From Mucilaginibacter flavus (GTDB taxonomy: Bacteria; Bacteroidota; Bacteroidia; Sphingobacteriales; Sphingobacteriaceae), in NCBI RefSeq assembly GCF_030409315.1, contig NZ_JAUFPS010000001.1, positions 43,172 through 107,171 of the forward strand: DNA of 64,000 bases, written 5' to 3'. Below are positions 8,422-18,400 of this stretch, in pieces. Below the pieces are notes generated by a model. The model searched no databases. It was not told the origin of the DNA and was given only the letters and a program-made list of their open reading frames with translations. The position numbers and the translations under genes are program-made. The stretch's first letter is position 1, and the number at the start of each line of letters is the position of its first letter.

Positions 8422-9675
8422 ATGCAAACCATTAATAGAGCGCAGCTCTTCAGGGCCAGTTGTTTATCACTGCTGGTAACCTCATTATCATTCGGCATCC
8501 GTGCCGGCATCCTTGGCGATCTTGGTGTTAAATTTCAATTGAACGCCAGTCAGTTAGGAACCATAACGGCAACCGCTTTCTGGGGATTTCCGCTGGCCGT
8601 AGTTATCGGTGGCATAATAGTAGATATTATAGGCATGAAACGCCTGCTGTTACTGGCATTTTTATTTCACCTGGTAGGCATTTTACTCACCGTATTTGCA
8701 ACCGGGTATTGGACCTTATTTATCTCCACCCTAACCATAGGCATTGCCAACGGCACGGTCGAGGCAGCGTGTAACCCGCTGGTAACTTCTTTATATACCG
8801 AAAATAAAACCACCAAATTGAGTCACTTTCACTTATGGTTTCCGGGTGGTATTGTTATAGGCACGCTCATAGTAACTCTGTTTAAAATGATAGGTTTAAA
8901 CTGGCAGGTACAGGTTGGTGTAATGCTTATCCCTACGGTTATTTACGGCTACCTGTTCTCAAAACTGGATTTCCCGGTTACCGAGCGTGTGGCATCAGGT
9001 GTGTCAACAGCGGGTATGTACAAAGCGGTGTTATCGCCACTATTTATCTTCATGTTCATTTGCATGTTCGGCACGGCAATTACCGAGTTGTTTACCGGCC
9101 AGTGGATTGATGTGTTATTGAAAAACGTTACCGATAACGCCCTGTTGCTATTAACCTTAGAAACCGGCGTAATGGTATTGGGCAGGGGATTTGCCAAACC
9201 AATTTTAAAGCTATTCTCGCCGCAGGTAGTAATTTTAATGTCTACCATCGTTGCGGCTTTAGGCTTATACATGCTGAGCACTTTACATGGCGATATTATC
9301 TTTTTAGCAGCCATTATATTTGGTATGGGCGTATGTTTCTTTTGGCCAACCATGCTGGGCTTTGTATCAGAAAACATCCCTAAATCCGGCGCTTTGGGCA
9401 TCAACTTAATGGGCGGCGCCGGTATGTTCGCTGTTTCTGTGTGGACGGTGATCATGGGTAAATACTATGATAAAATTGTAGCGGCAAAAATGGCCGGCTT
9501 ACCGGCGGGTACAGATCCGGCTAAAGCATTGGAGCAAGCCAAAAGCCTTGCCGGGCCGGATGTATTACATTTTACCCTAATGATACCATTGGGACTAATA
9601 GTAGCATTTACAGGTTTGGTGCTTTACATGCGCACTCAGAAAAAAACAGCCCCTTTAACCGCTGCGGTGGTATAA
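8422..9675 (+). CDS. MFS sugar permease, FucP-like
   Basis: A 417-residue membrane protein with about 12 hydrophobic segments. The segment NGTVEAACNPLVTSLY near residue 115 resembles the conserved region of the fucose/glucose/galactose (FucP) proton symporter branch, and FWGFPLAVVIGGIIVD is the first intracellular-loop region. Its place among sugar-oxidation genes suggests uptake of the periplasmically oxidised or released sugar. Its own transcript is likely, because a repeat-rich 407-bp gap precedes it and a terminator follows. The exact sugar is unknown. Confidence 0.8.
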   Translation: MQTINRAQLFRASCLSLLVTSLSFGIRAGILGDLGVKFQLNASQLGTITATAFWGFPLAVVIGGIIVDIIGMKRLLLLAFLFHLVGILLTVFATGYWTLFISTLTIGIANGTVEAACNPLVTSLYTENKTTKLSHFHLWFPGGIVIGTLIVTLFKMIGLNWQVQVGVMLIPTVIYGYLFSKLDFPVTERVASGVSTAGMYKAVLSPLFIFMFICMFGTAITELFTGQWIDVLLKNVTDNALLLLTLETGVMVLGRGFAKPILKLFSPQVVILMSTIVAALGLYMLSTLHGDIIFLAAIIFGMGVCFFWPTMLGFVSENIPKSGALGINLMGGAGMFAVSVWTVIMGKYYDKIVAAKMAGLPAGTDPAKALEQAKSLAGPDVLHFTLMIPLGLIVAFTGLVLYMRTQKKTAPLTAAVV

Positions 9676-9691
9676 AAAGGCTGTTTTTTTT
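9641..9691 (+). terminator. Intrinsic terminator overlapping the end of the MFS gene
   Basis: AAAAAACAGCC (9641-9651), still inside the coding sequence, pairs with GGCTGTTTTTTT (9679-9690), which starts after the stop codon and supplies the T-run. The stop codon lies in the loop. Confidence 0.65.
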
Positions 9692-9849
9692 AGAATAAAA
9701 TTGTATTTTTCGCCACAATTAACAAAACAACTAAAAAACAGTATCATCCATTAAAGCAGTAACCAAAACAGGCTGTGTTTTGATGGGTTTTATTGAAATC
9801 AACCAACATTAACCCGGTTAACCTCCGGAAAAAAGAAAAATTTATTACT

Positions 9850-10290
9850 ATGAAAAAGGCATTTTTTATTCTTGGCATGTGTGCAGTATTATCAGCTTGC
9901 GGTGGTTCGGCAGGCAGCAAAGGTGGCAGCGATAGCACCGATGCGGCAAACCAAACCGCAAAAGCAACCAATTCTGATGCTGATACCAACGCTACCAAAA
10001 CCGGTACCGAAGCAGCAGGTGGTTCTGCAGGATCAGCAGCAGGCGAGAAATTATTGGCAGCAAATGATTGCGGTACCTGCCACAAGGTAGATACTAAAGT
10101 TATTGGCCCTGCATTCCAGGACATCGCCAAAAAATATGATGCTTCTGAAGCCAACATTGATATGCTTGCTAAAAAAGTAATTGCAGGTGGCAGCGGCAAC
10201 TGGGGTACTATGGCCATGACAGCTCACCCTGGCCTGGCCGAGGCTGATGCTAAAGAAATTGTAAAATACATCCTTTCTTTAAAGAAATAA
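9850..10290 (+). CDS. Class I cytochrome c lipoprotein, likely electron acceptor of the GMC dehydrogenase
   Basis: I place the start at the ATG at 9850, not at 9793, because it opens directly onto a lipoprotein signal (MKKAFFILGMCAVLSAC, lipid Cys17). A Ser/Ala/Thr/Asp-rich linker runs to about residue 65, then a single haem-binding CGTCH at 74-78 and a likely Met ligand in GTMAMTAHP. The 146-residue protein is thus a small haem domain tethered to a membrane in the periplasm. Glucoside 3-dehydrogenase complexes use exactly such a cytochrome c as third subunit; the link here is inference from context. Confidence 0.88.
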   Translation: MKKAFFILGMCAVLSACGGSAGSKGGSDSTDAANQTAKATNSDADTNATKTGTEAAGGSAGSAAGEKLLAANDCGTCHKVDTKVIGPAFQDIAKKYDASEANIDMLAKKVIAGGSGNWGTMAMTAHPGLAEADAKEIVKYILSLKK

Positions 10291-10320
10291 GCGCAAATAA
10301 ATTCATCTAATAAAACAAAT

Positions 10321-11565
10321 ATGACCGTTGGAATAAGGGCAAAGCTTTCTGTAATGATGTTCCTGGAATTTTTTATCTGGGGAGCGTGGTTTGTAACTAT
10401 GGGTACTTACCTCACCGTAACATTAAAAGCTACAGGAACGCAAAATGCAGGGGCGTACGCAACACAATCATTTGGGGCTATAATTGCACCTTTCATTATT
10501 GGCCTTATTGCTGATAAATACTTTTCGGCTCAAAAAATATTAGGTGTACTGCATTTAATTGGGGCGGCTTCACTTTTTTACGCGACTACGATTGCCGATT
10601 TTGATAAATTTTATCCTAATATTTTGTTTTATATGATCATTTACATGCCAACGTTGGCTCTTGTAAATTCGGTATCATTTAAACAGATGAAAAATCCAAG
10701 TAAGGAGTTTCCGCCAATTCGCGTATTCGGTACTTTAGGATGGATAATTGCCGGTATAGTTATTGGCTTTCTTGGCTGGGAAAAATCGGGCTCATTGGTG
10801 TTAACGTTTAAAATGGCATCAGTAGCTTCACTTATTTTAGGATTGTTAAGCTTTACCTTGCCAGATACTCCTCCGGTAAAAAAAGGTCAGAAAACTACAT
10901 TTGGCGAGATTATTGGGTTGGATTCAATTGGTCTGCTAAAAAACAGATCTTACCTTACCTTTTTCCTGGCATCGGTTGCCATTTGCGTACCGCTTGCATT
11001 TTACTACAATTTTACCAATCCTTTCCTGAATGAAGTAGGTGTAACAGCCGCCGCGGGTAAACAATCGATGGGGCAGATGTCCGAATTTTTATTCATGGCA
11101 CTGATGCCTTTGTTTTTTGTACGCTTAGGCGTTAAAAAAATGCTTGCTGTTGGTATGTTGGCCTGGGTATTACGCTATATTCTTTTTGCCTTTGGCGATG
11201 TAGGCGGCAACTATTGGATGCTGATTGCAGGTATAGTAATGCACGGTATCTGTTACGATTTCTTCTTTGTTACCGGGCAAATTTACACCGATAATTTAGC
11301 GGGCGAACGCTTCAAGAGTGCTGCTCAGGGCTTTATCACTTTGGCAACTTATGGTGTGGGCATGCTTATTGGCTCTTATATTTCGGGCCCGATAGTGGAT
11401 GCACATGTAGTAGGTACAGGTCACGATTGGAAAACCATTTGGTTAATACCAGCCGGTATTGCTGCTGTGGTGTTGATATTTTTCTTGTTATTTTTTAAAG
11501 ATACAAACATGGCTACCAAGCCAGGTTTGGATATTGAAGAACCTTCTGCTCAAACAAAAATATAA
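10321..11565 (+). CDS. Nucleoside:H+ symporter family MFS permease (NupG-like)
   Basis: A 414-residue protein with about 12 membrane segments. The N-terminal MFLEFFIWGAWFVTMG, the PPIRVFGTLGWI loop near residue 137 and the HGICYDFFFVTGQIY segment near 307 are typical of the NupG/XapB family. Family members bring nucleosides into the cell by proton symport, but in Bacteroidota such permeases often lie in sugar clusters with TIM-barrel isomerases, as here, so another small sugar substrate is possible. It ends 2 bp before the following gene, showing co-transcription. Confidence 0.82.
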   Translation: MTVGIRAKLSVMMFLEFFIWGAWFVTMGTYLTVTLKATGTQNAGAYATQSFGAIIAPFIIGLIADKYFSAQKILGVLHLIGAASLFYATTIADFDKFYPNILFYMIIYMPTLALVNSVSFKQMKNPSKEFPPIRVFGTLGWIIAGIVIGFLGWEKSGSLVLTFKMASVASLILGLLSFTLPDTPPVKKGQKTTFGEIIGLDSIGLLKNRSYLTFFLASVAICVPLAFYYNFTNPFLNEVGVTAAAGKQSMGQMSEFLFMALMPLFFVRLGVKKMLAVGMLAWVLRYILFAFGDVGGNYWMLIAGIVMHGICYDFFFVTGQIYTDNLAGERFKSAAQGFITLATYGVGMLIGSYISGPIVDAHVVGTGHDWKTIWLIPAGIAAVVLIFFLLFFKDTNMATKPGLDIEEPSAQTKI

Positions 11566-11567
11566 CC

Positions 11568-12464
11568 ATGTCATCAAATCAAAACAGGCGTTCGGCTATT
11601 AAAAGCATGATCGCGGGTACGGCCGCCGTTGGCGCGTCGGGCGTATTATCTTCATTTACTGCTACCGAAAACAAAGAAAAAAACATGACAGCCGATTCGC
11701 TTAAAGGTAATATTAACCACGCCGTTTGCCGCTGGTGTTATGGCGATATTTCGGTTGAGCAGCTGTGTATTGCCGCGAAAGGTATCGGCATAAAAGGGAT
11801 CGACCTGGTTGGCCCGGCTGATTGGCCTACGTTAAAAAAGTATGGCCTGTACTCATCCATGTGTAACGGTGCCGAAATTAATTTGACCGATGGTTTCGGT
11901 GATAAAGAATTTCATGCCCAGCTGCACAAAAACTATAGCGAGATGATCCCTAAAGTTGCTGCCGCGGGGTATAAAAATCTGATCTGCTTTAGCGGCAGCC
12001 GCCGTGGTAAGGATAATGAAACCGGTTGGAATAACTGTGTTGAAGGCCTTAAACCAATGGTTGAGCTTGCCGAAAAGCACGGTGTTGTACTGGTGATGGA
12101 ATTACTCAACAGCAAAATAGATCATAAAGATTACCAATGCGATAGGGTAGAGTGGGGTGCTGAGCTTTGTAAAAGGTTAGGCTCCGAACATTTTAAACTG
12201 TTGTTTGATATTTACCACATGCAGATAGATGAAGGCGACGTGATCCGCAATATCCGCGCTTATAACCAATACATTAACCATTACCATACAGGTGGTGTGC
12301 CGGGCCGTAATGAGATTGATGACAGCCAGGAGCTTTACTATCCGGCTATTATGAAAGCAATTGTGGCAACCGGTCACAAAGGTTTTGTTGCGCAGGAGTT
12401 TATCCCGAAGCAACCAGATCACATCGCGTCGTTACGCAAAGCGGTACACATTTGTGATGTTTAA
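11568..12464 (+). CDS. Hydroxypyruvate isomerase-like TIM-barrel protein with Tat-like signal
   Basis: 298 residues. The N-terminus (NRRSAIKSMIAGTAAVGASG) is a twin-arginine signal, and the barrel begins near residue 48. Metal-binding residues of the hydroxypyruvate isomerase branch are visible: E in VMELLNS, D and H in LFDIYHMQ, H in HYHTGGVPGRNEID, and E in VAQEFIP. It starts 2 bp after the permease. Export to the periplasm would be unusual for the true hydroxypyruvate isomerase, so a different reaction on an oxidised sugar or keto-glycoside is more likely. Confidence 0.82.
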   Translation: MSSNQNRRSAIKSMIAGTAAVGASGVLSSFTATENKEKNMTADSLKGNINHAVCRWCYGDISVEQLCIAAKGIGIKGIDLVGPADWPTLKKYGLYSSMCNGAEINLTDGFGDKEFHAQLHKNYSEMIPKVAAAGYKNLICFSGSRRGKDNETGWNNCVEGLKPMVELAEKHGVVLVMELLNSKIDHKDYQCDRVEWGAELCKRLGSEHFKLLFDIYHMQIDEGDVIRNIRAYNQYINHYHTGGVPGRNEIDDSQELYYPAIMKAIVATGHKGFVAQEFIPKQPDHIASLRKAVHICDV

Positions 12465-12514
12465 ACCTTTGGGGGCAAACACCATCTAACACTACACTAA
12501 CTAAACAGAAATAC

Positions 12515-13390
12515 ATGACAACCAGGAGAACATTTTTAGCACAGGCCGGTCTGCTTTCGGCAGGCGTTATGCTGGCACCACAATTACTATCGGCAAAAGA
12601 AAAAAACGGCGCGGGCTTACAATTGTATAGCTTACGCGATCAGTTACCTGCCGATGTAAAAGGTGTAATTGGCAAAGTTGCTAAAGCGGGGTACAAAGAG
12701 GTTGAAACCTTTGGCTACAGTAAAGAACACGGTTACTGGGGCCTGCAAAGTAAAGACTTTGGTAAGCTATTGAAAGATAACGGCCTGAACAGCCCGAGCG
12801 GCCATTACGGTATCGATTCTTTTTTAGGTGAAGGCAAAACCGAAGAGCTTAATATGTATATGGAAGTAGCCAACACCATTGGCCAAACCTATATTATTAT
12901 CCCAAGCCTTAACCATAATCTCATTAAAACGGTCGACGATTGCAAACACGTTGCTGATAGAATGAACAAGGCAGCCGAAATTTGCAAAACAGCTGGTTTA
13001 AAATTAGGTTACCATAATCATAACTTTGAGTGGGCACCGGTGGGCGATACCTCTTTTTACGATGTGGTATTAGGCAACACCGATCCTAAATTGGTTAACA
13101 TGGAAATGGACCTGTATTGGGTAGTACGTGCCGGCCAGGACCCGATTGCTATTTTTGAAAAGCATCCCGGTCGTTTCAAATTTGTGCATATTAAGGATAG
13201 GGATAAAACCAATCCTAACCTGAATACCGAAATAGGTACCGGCGATATTGACTTTGTTAAAATTTTAAGCAAAGCCAAGTTGGGTGGTGTTGAACATTTT
13301 ATTGTTGAGCAGGAAAACTACACCAATATTGATCCTTATGTAAGCATTGCTAAAAGTGCTGCTTATTTAAAAAATACACTTCACATCTAA
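12515..13390 (+). CDS. Sugar phosphate isomerase/epimerase family protein with Tat signal
   Basis: 291 residues with a twin-arginine signal (MTTRRTFLAQAGLLSAG) and a xylose-isomerase-like barrel from about residue 33 (LQLYSLRDQLPADV). Likely metal ligands: E and H in LGYHNHNFEW, D in MEMDLYW, H and D in FVHIKDRD, and E in FIVEQENY. It is close to exported barrels that stand next to DUF1080 proteins in many Bacteroidota. With the neighbouring barrel it would act in the periplasm, possibly as keto-sugar lyase or isomerase. Confidence 0.83.
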   Translation: MTTRRTFLAQAGLLSAGVMLAPQLLSAKEKNGAGLQLYSLRDQLPADVKGVIGKVAKAGYKEVETFGYSKEHGYWGLQSKDFGKLLKDNGLNSPSGHYGIDSFLGEGKTEELNMYMEVANTIGQTYIIIPSLNHNLIKTVDDCKHVADRMNKAAEICKTAGLKLGYHNHNFEWAPVGDTSFYDVVLGNTDPKLVNMEMDLYWVVRAGQDPIAIFEKHPGRFKFVHIKDRDKTNPNLNTEIGTGDIDFVKILSKAKLGGVEHFIVEQENYTNIDPYVSIAKSAAYLKNTLHI

Positions 13391-13406
13391 CAAAACCAAT
13401 TATAAG

Positions 13407-14177
13407 ATGAAATATTCAATTATATTAACTACGCTATTGGTAGGCAGTTTTTTTGCAGCTAACGCGCAAAATGCCAAACCAGAGGATACCGAAATTTGGG
13501 ACCCAATCCCCAAAGCAGTTGTACCAGGTAAAGTATTGGGCGATGCCCCATCTGATGCTATTATTCTATTTGATGGCAAAGGCCTTGACCAATGGGTAGA
13601 TGTTGAAACCCAAACACCTGCTAAATGGCTGGTAAAAGGCGATATCCTTACCGTAAATAAAGCTACAGGCAACATTGAAACCAAACAAAAATTTACCAAT
13701 TACCAGTTACACCTGGAGTGGCGCGTACCTGCATCTATTACCGGCAGTGGCCAGGCCCGTGGTAACAGTGGTGTATTTTTAGCATCGATAGGTAAAGGCG
13801 ATGCTGGCTACGAATTACAGGTTTTAGATTCATACAATAACAAAACCTATGTAAACGGTATGGCTGGCAGCTTGTACAAACAAGTGATTCCGTTGGCAAA
13901 CCCAGGCCGCAAACCAGGTGAGTGGAACGTATATGACGTAGTTTGGACTGCCCCGGTATTTAACCAGGATGGTACATTAAAATCAGCAGCCCGTGCTACA
14001 GTATTTTTTAACGGTGTATTGGTTGAGAATAACTTTGAGTTGCTTGGCCCAACCCAATACATTGGCAAACCATCTTACGAAGGTAAGGCACATGGTCCAT
14101 CGCCAATTAAATTACAAGCCCACGGTGATAAAAGCGAACCGCTTAGCTTCCGTAACATTTGGGTAAGGGAGTTGTAA
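13407..14177 (+). CDS. DUF1080 family protein (3-keto-disaccharide hydrolase family)
   Basis: 256 residues with a Sec signal (MKYSIILTTLLVGSFFAANA). The family pattern is clear: IILFDGKGLDQWV near residue 51, a GNSGVFL strand near 116, YELQVLDSYNN, and the C-terminal SFRNIWVREL. It is a concanavalin-like beta sandwich known as a 3-keto-disaccharide hydrolase family, with members that cleave glycosides already oxidised at C3. It starts 16 bp after the TIM barrel and ends the operon, with an intrinsic terminator 23 bp downstream. This family is the strongest pointer to a keto-glycoside pathway in the cluster. Confidence 0.88.
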   Translation: MKYSIILTTLLVGSFFAANAQNAKPEDTEIWDPIPKAVVPGKVLGDAPSDAIILFDGKGLDQWVDVETQTPAKWLVKGDILTVNKATGNIETKQKFTNYQLHLEWRVPASITGSGQARGNSGVFLASIGKGDAGYELQVLDSYNNKTYVNGMAGSLYKQVIPLANPGRKPGEWNVYDVVWTAPVFNQDGTLKSAARATVFFNGVLVENNFELLGPTQYIGKPSYEGKAHGPSPIKLQAHGDKSEPLSFRNIWVREL

Positions 14178-14200
14178 TATAAGTTCTTTTTGATATTTGA

Positions 14201-14235
14201 AAGCGCCGTTGCAAACCAGTAACGGCGCTTTTTTA
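14201..14235 (+). terminator. Intrinsic terminator of the sugar-oxidation operon
   Basis: AAGCGCCGTT (14201-14210) pairs with AACGGCGCTT (14221-14230), 10 bp with a 10-nt loop, followed by a T-run. It stands 23 bp after the DUF1080 stop. Confidence 0.92.
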
Positions 14236-14315
14236 TTGATGAAATTCCCTAAGGTTTTTAAATACGGTACAAAGTATCATGCCGCATCAATTCCAAAAAA
14301 TCAATTAGTGGATTC

Positions 14316-14462
14316 GGCTAAAGCCATTTTTTGCTGTTGCTGTAATCCGTTGGCTGAAGCCAAACGGCAATGATCTGAATACCGATTTCACAAGAAATTC
14401 AAAATTCATTGCCGTCCCATTTATGGGGCGGAATCGAAATAATAGATGAGATGGCTTTAGCC
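14316..14462. repeat. Nested palindromic intergenic element (GGCTAAAGCC type)
   Basis: The outer arms GGCTAAAGCCAT (14316-14327) and ATGGCTTTAGCC (14451-14462) enclose inner arms ACGGCAATGA (14364-14373) and TCATTGCCGT (14406-14415), plus a small hairpin around 14348-14367. It fills most of the 378-bp gap between the DUF1080 and NIPSNAP genes. No reading frame is supported in it. Confidence 0.65.
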
Positions 14463-14555
14463 AAAAACAACAAGCTAATTTTAAAATTGATTTCTCTGAT
14501 AAACTGCCGGGAAATTACAGGATTTGAAATTATATTTACAAAATTTTAAGCCACC

Positions 14556-15338
14556 ATGAAAAACGCACCTACCTGGTTAATCACATTGTTTTTAAGCTTT
14601 ATGCTGTTTACATTAAACCTTTCGGCATCGCCTAAAAGGTATTATTACGAGCTTAAAATTTATCACTATAAAACCTACGACCAGGAAGGTAAAATAGAGC
14701 GTTACCTTAAAGATGCTTATCTGCCTGCCTTGCATCGCGCGGGTATCCCCAACGTTGGCGTATTTAAACCGGTAAAGCAGGATACTGCCGATATGCGCAT
14801 TTACGTATACACACCTTTTACATCATTAGATAAATGGACCAGCGTTGATAAAAAGCTACAGGCCGATACCAAATATTTTGCCGATGGCGAAGATTATCTT
14901 AATGCCAATTACAAAGATGCGCCGTACACCCGTATGGAAACTTTAATATTACATGCTTTCCCAGGCATGCCGGCACCAGAAGTGCCGCAACTTACCGCCC
15001 CCAAAGCCGAACGTGTATACGAATTACGTAGTTACGAAAGCGCCACCGAAAAATATAATTACAATAAAGTGCGTATGTTTAACGATGGCGATGAGATAGG
15101 TTTATTTAAACGCCTGGGCTTTAATGCTGTTTTTTACTCTGAAGTGATATCAGGGTCGCATATGCCCAACCTGATGTACATGACCACTTTTAACAGTAAG
15201 GATGATAGGGATAAACACTGGGATACTTTTGGTAAAGACGCTTATTGGAAAAGCTTATCGGCCAAGGCAGAGTATCAGAACAATGTTTCGCATGTAGATA
15301 TCTTTTTCCTTTTCCCAACCGACTACTCTGATTACTAA
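14556..15338 (+). CDS. NIPSNAP family protein with signal peptide
   Basis: 260 residues with an N-terminal signal (TWLITLFLSFMLFTLNLSAS). Two NIPSNAP-type alpha-beta repeats are seen: one starting YYYELKIYHYKTYDQEGKIE at residue 29, and one at about 152 (RVYELRSYESATEKYN). The family folds like dimeric ferredoxin-like barrels; its biochemical role is not settled. Exported NIPSNAP proteins are frequent near sugar-oxidation clusters in Bacteroidota. Alone between a repeat element and a kinase gene, it is probably its own transcript. Confidence 0.82.
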   Translation: MKNAPTWLITLFLSFMLFTLNLSASPKRYYYELKIYHYKTYDQEGKIERYLKDAYLPALHRAGIPNVGVFKPVKQDTADMRIYVYTPFTSLDKWTSVDKKLQADTKYFADGEDYLNANYKDAPYTRMETLILHAFPGMPAPEVPQLTAPKAERVYELRSYESATEKYNYNKVRMFNDGDEIGLFKRLGFNAVFYSEVISGSHMPNLMYMTTFNSKDDRDKHWDTFGKDAYWKSLSAKAEYQNNVSHVDIFFLFPTDYSDY

Positions 15339-15394
15339 AACAAATTACATGCCATTAGGTTGTAACTTTAGTTTTTAGAAATTTAATTAATTTA

Positions 15395-15427
15395 TTGCAA
15401 AAAATCTATTTTAGATGCATAGCTTTA
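15395..15427 (+). promoter_or_regulatory. Candidate promoter of the PAS kinase gene
   Basis: TTG (15395-15397), 22 nt, then TAGCTTTA (15420-15427), a seven-of-eight match to TAnnTTTG. The predicted transcript start lies about 15 nt before the ATG at 15448. Confidence 0.4.
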
Positions 15428-15447
15428 AATTAATATGATACCGGTTG

Positions 15448-18400
15448 ATGCAGCAAAATAATCAAAACTTTTTACGGGGCGGAGGCGAGATGGGGGCTTT
15501 GATGAGGGCCCATGACTGGTCGGCCTCTCCTTTAGGTGCACCGGATACCTGGCCGCAAAGTTTGCGCACAACCCTTAGTATTGTTTTAAACTCAAAATTC
15601 CCCATGTTTTTATTTTGGGGACCGCAATCATTTTGCTTTTATAATGATGCTTACCGCCCAAGTTTAGGCAATAACGGTAAGCACCCTACAGCATTGGGGC
15701 AACCCGGCGCCGAGTGCTGGCCTGAAATATGGGAGTTTATAAAGCCGCTGATAGACCAGGTTTTAAGCGGAGGTGAAGCCACCTGGAGCGAAGACCAGTT
15801 GTTGCCAATTTACCGCAACGGTAAAATGGAAGATGTTTACTGGACCTTTAGTTACAGCCCTGTTAACGATGAAACCGGTAATCCGGCGGGCGTTTTTGTA
15901 ACCTGTACTGAAACAACTGATAAAGTACTCACGCTAAATAAGCTTATAGAGAGCAAAACCGAACTGGAATTTGCCATAGATGCAGCCGAATTAGGCACCT
16001 GGGATCTTAATCCGCAAACCAACAAATTTATTGGTAATAACAGGTTGAAAAGCTGGTTCGGGCTTAAACCCGAAGAAGAGATAGATCTTTCGCTGGCTAT
16101 TAATGTAATGCATACCGATGATAGGGACAGGGTAGCCGCAGCTATACAGGCTGCCTTACAGACAGCATCGGGCGGTAAATATGATATTGAATATACGATT
16201 GTGCATCCGCATACCCAACAGCACCGAATTGTAAGGGCAAGGGGCAAGGCACTTTTTAATGAAGATGGGATAGCCACCCGGCTTAACGGAACTTTAGAAG
16301 ATATAACCGATGCTGTAATTGCCCGTCGTGAATTGATGGAAAGCGAAGAGAATTTTCGGTCGCTTATTTTACAGGCACCTGTATCAATAGCGGTTTTTAA
16401 AGGACCGCAATATATTGTGGAAATTGCTAATGCCCCCGTATTTGAACTTTGGGGTAAAACCGCTGAAGAAACACTTGGGAAACCTATTTTTGAAGGCTTG
16501 CCCGAGGCAAAAGGCCAGGGCCTGGAGGCTTTGCTTGACCATGTTTACACCACGGGCGAAAAATTTGTAGCTACCGAAAGGGTAGTTTACTTACCACGGA
16601 ACGGAAAGGTTGAAAAAACCTATGTGAATTTTGTGTACGAGGCTTTAAAGGGCGCTAATGGAATAACCGGTATTATAGCGGTAGCTTCTGAAGTTACCGA
16701 CCAGGTGATAGCTAAACAAAAAATCCTGGATGCCGAAGAGCGCGCCCGGCTGGCTGTTGATGCTGCCGAAATGGGTACTTATGATTTAAATATGCTGACT
16801 GGCGAACTTTTTACATCGCCGCGGTTTGATGCCATTTTTGATGTAGAACATGGAAGCCCACGGAGCATTTATAGTTCGCGCATCCATGCGGATGATAATG
16901 ATGGTCGTTTAAAGGCTTTTGAAAAAGCTTACAAAACCGGTCATTTTTTTCATGTAAGCAGGGTAATTTGGTTGGATGGGAGCATGCATTGGGTGCAATC
17001 TGAAGGGCAGATGTATTTTGACGAACAAAACAAGCCGATACGCTTATTAGGTACTGCTATTGATATTACCCGGCAAAAAGATGCCGAAGCCGAACTGAAG
17101 CGTTTTCAGTTTATGGCCGATAATGCATCGGATATATTTGTGCTGATGCGGGAGGATGGGGCCTTCGCTTACGTTAATAATGTAGCGTTGGATGAATGGG
17201 GATATAATGAAGCGGAAGCGCTTGGTTTGCGTATAAGCAATGTAGATGTATATTTTAATGCCGAAACTTTTGCGATAGCATTTAACCGGGCGCAGGAGCA
17301 AAATATTCCGCCCCATGAAACGCTGTATCGTAGGCGAAACGGATCTGTTTACCCGGTAGAGATCAACATGGTAAGCCTGGTATTGGGCGATAAGCCCCAT
17401 CTTTTTGCCATCGCCCGCGATATAACCGAGCGTAAAAAAGCCCGCGAAGAACTGGTTAAAATTAATCAGAGCCTTGAAATAGCTTTGGAAGCCGGCCGTT
17501 TAGGATCGTACGAACTGGATTTAGATACAGGACTTATGATTTGCACCCCGCAATGTAAAGCCAACTATGGCCTTAACCCGGATGCTGTTTTTAATTTTAA
17601 CGACCTGCTTGCAGTTATGTTACCCGAATACCGCGACGTGGTGCAAAAACGCGTTGCCGCGGCAATAAGCGAGCGTGGTGTTTATAATGCGGAGTACCAG
17701 GTAACCTGGCCCGATGAATCTATCCACTGGATAAATGCCAGCGGAAAGGCACGTTATAACGAGCACAACAAGGCCACCATTATGGTTGGTGTTACCATTG
17801 ATATTACCGAGCAAAAATTGCTGCAACAGCAAAAAGACGAGTTTATAGGCATTGCCAGCCATGAATTAAAAACACCTGTAACCAGTATAAAAGCCTACAC
17901 CCAGGTATTGGAACGCATACTGGCTAAAAAAGGCGATACGCAGGAAGCCGGCATGATCAGGAAGATGGATGCTCAGCTTAACCGCCTCACCAGCCTGATT
18001 GCCGATTTATTGGATGTTACTAAAATAAACTCGGGCAGGCTGCAGTTTAACTACACCACTTTTGACTTTAATGCGCTGATAGCCGAAGTAGCCGAAGATT
18101 TACAACGCACTACACAAAAACATACACTTATCCAAAATATGCAGCAAACAGGACAAGTGTATGCAGATAGGGAAAGGATAAGCCAGGTGCTGGTTAACCT
18201 GATTAGTAATGCTATCAAATATTCGCCGCATAGTGCAGATATTATTATTGATACCAAACTGAACAATAACGAAGTGCTTGTAAGCGTTCAGGATTTTGGA
18301 ATAGGGATTTCGAAAGCGAAGCAGCAGAAGGTTTTTGAGCAGTTTTATCGTGTAAGCGGTGCAAAACAACATACATTTCCTGGTTTAGGGCTTGGTTTGT

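Noticed and set aside
9700..9719. ATTGT-N10-ACAAT before the cytochrome c gene, as a third copy of the operator
   Set aside because: The arms are shorter, total length is 20 not 21, and no TTG-N18-TACATTTA follows.
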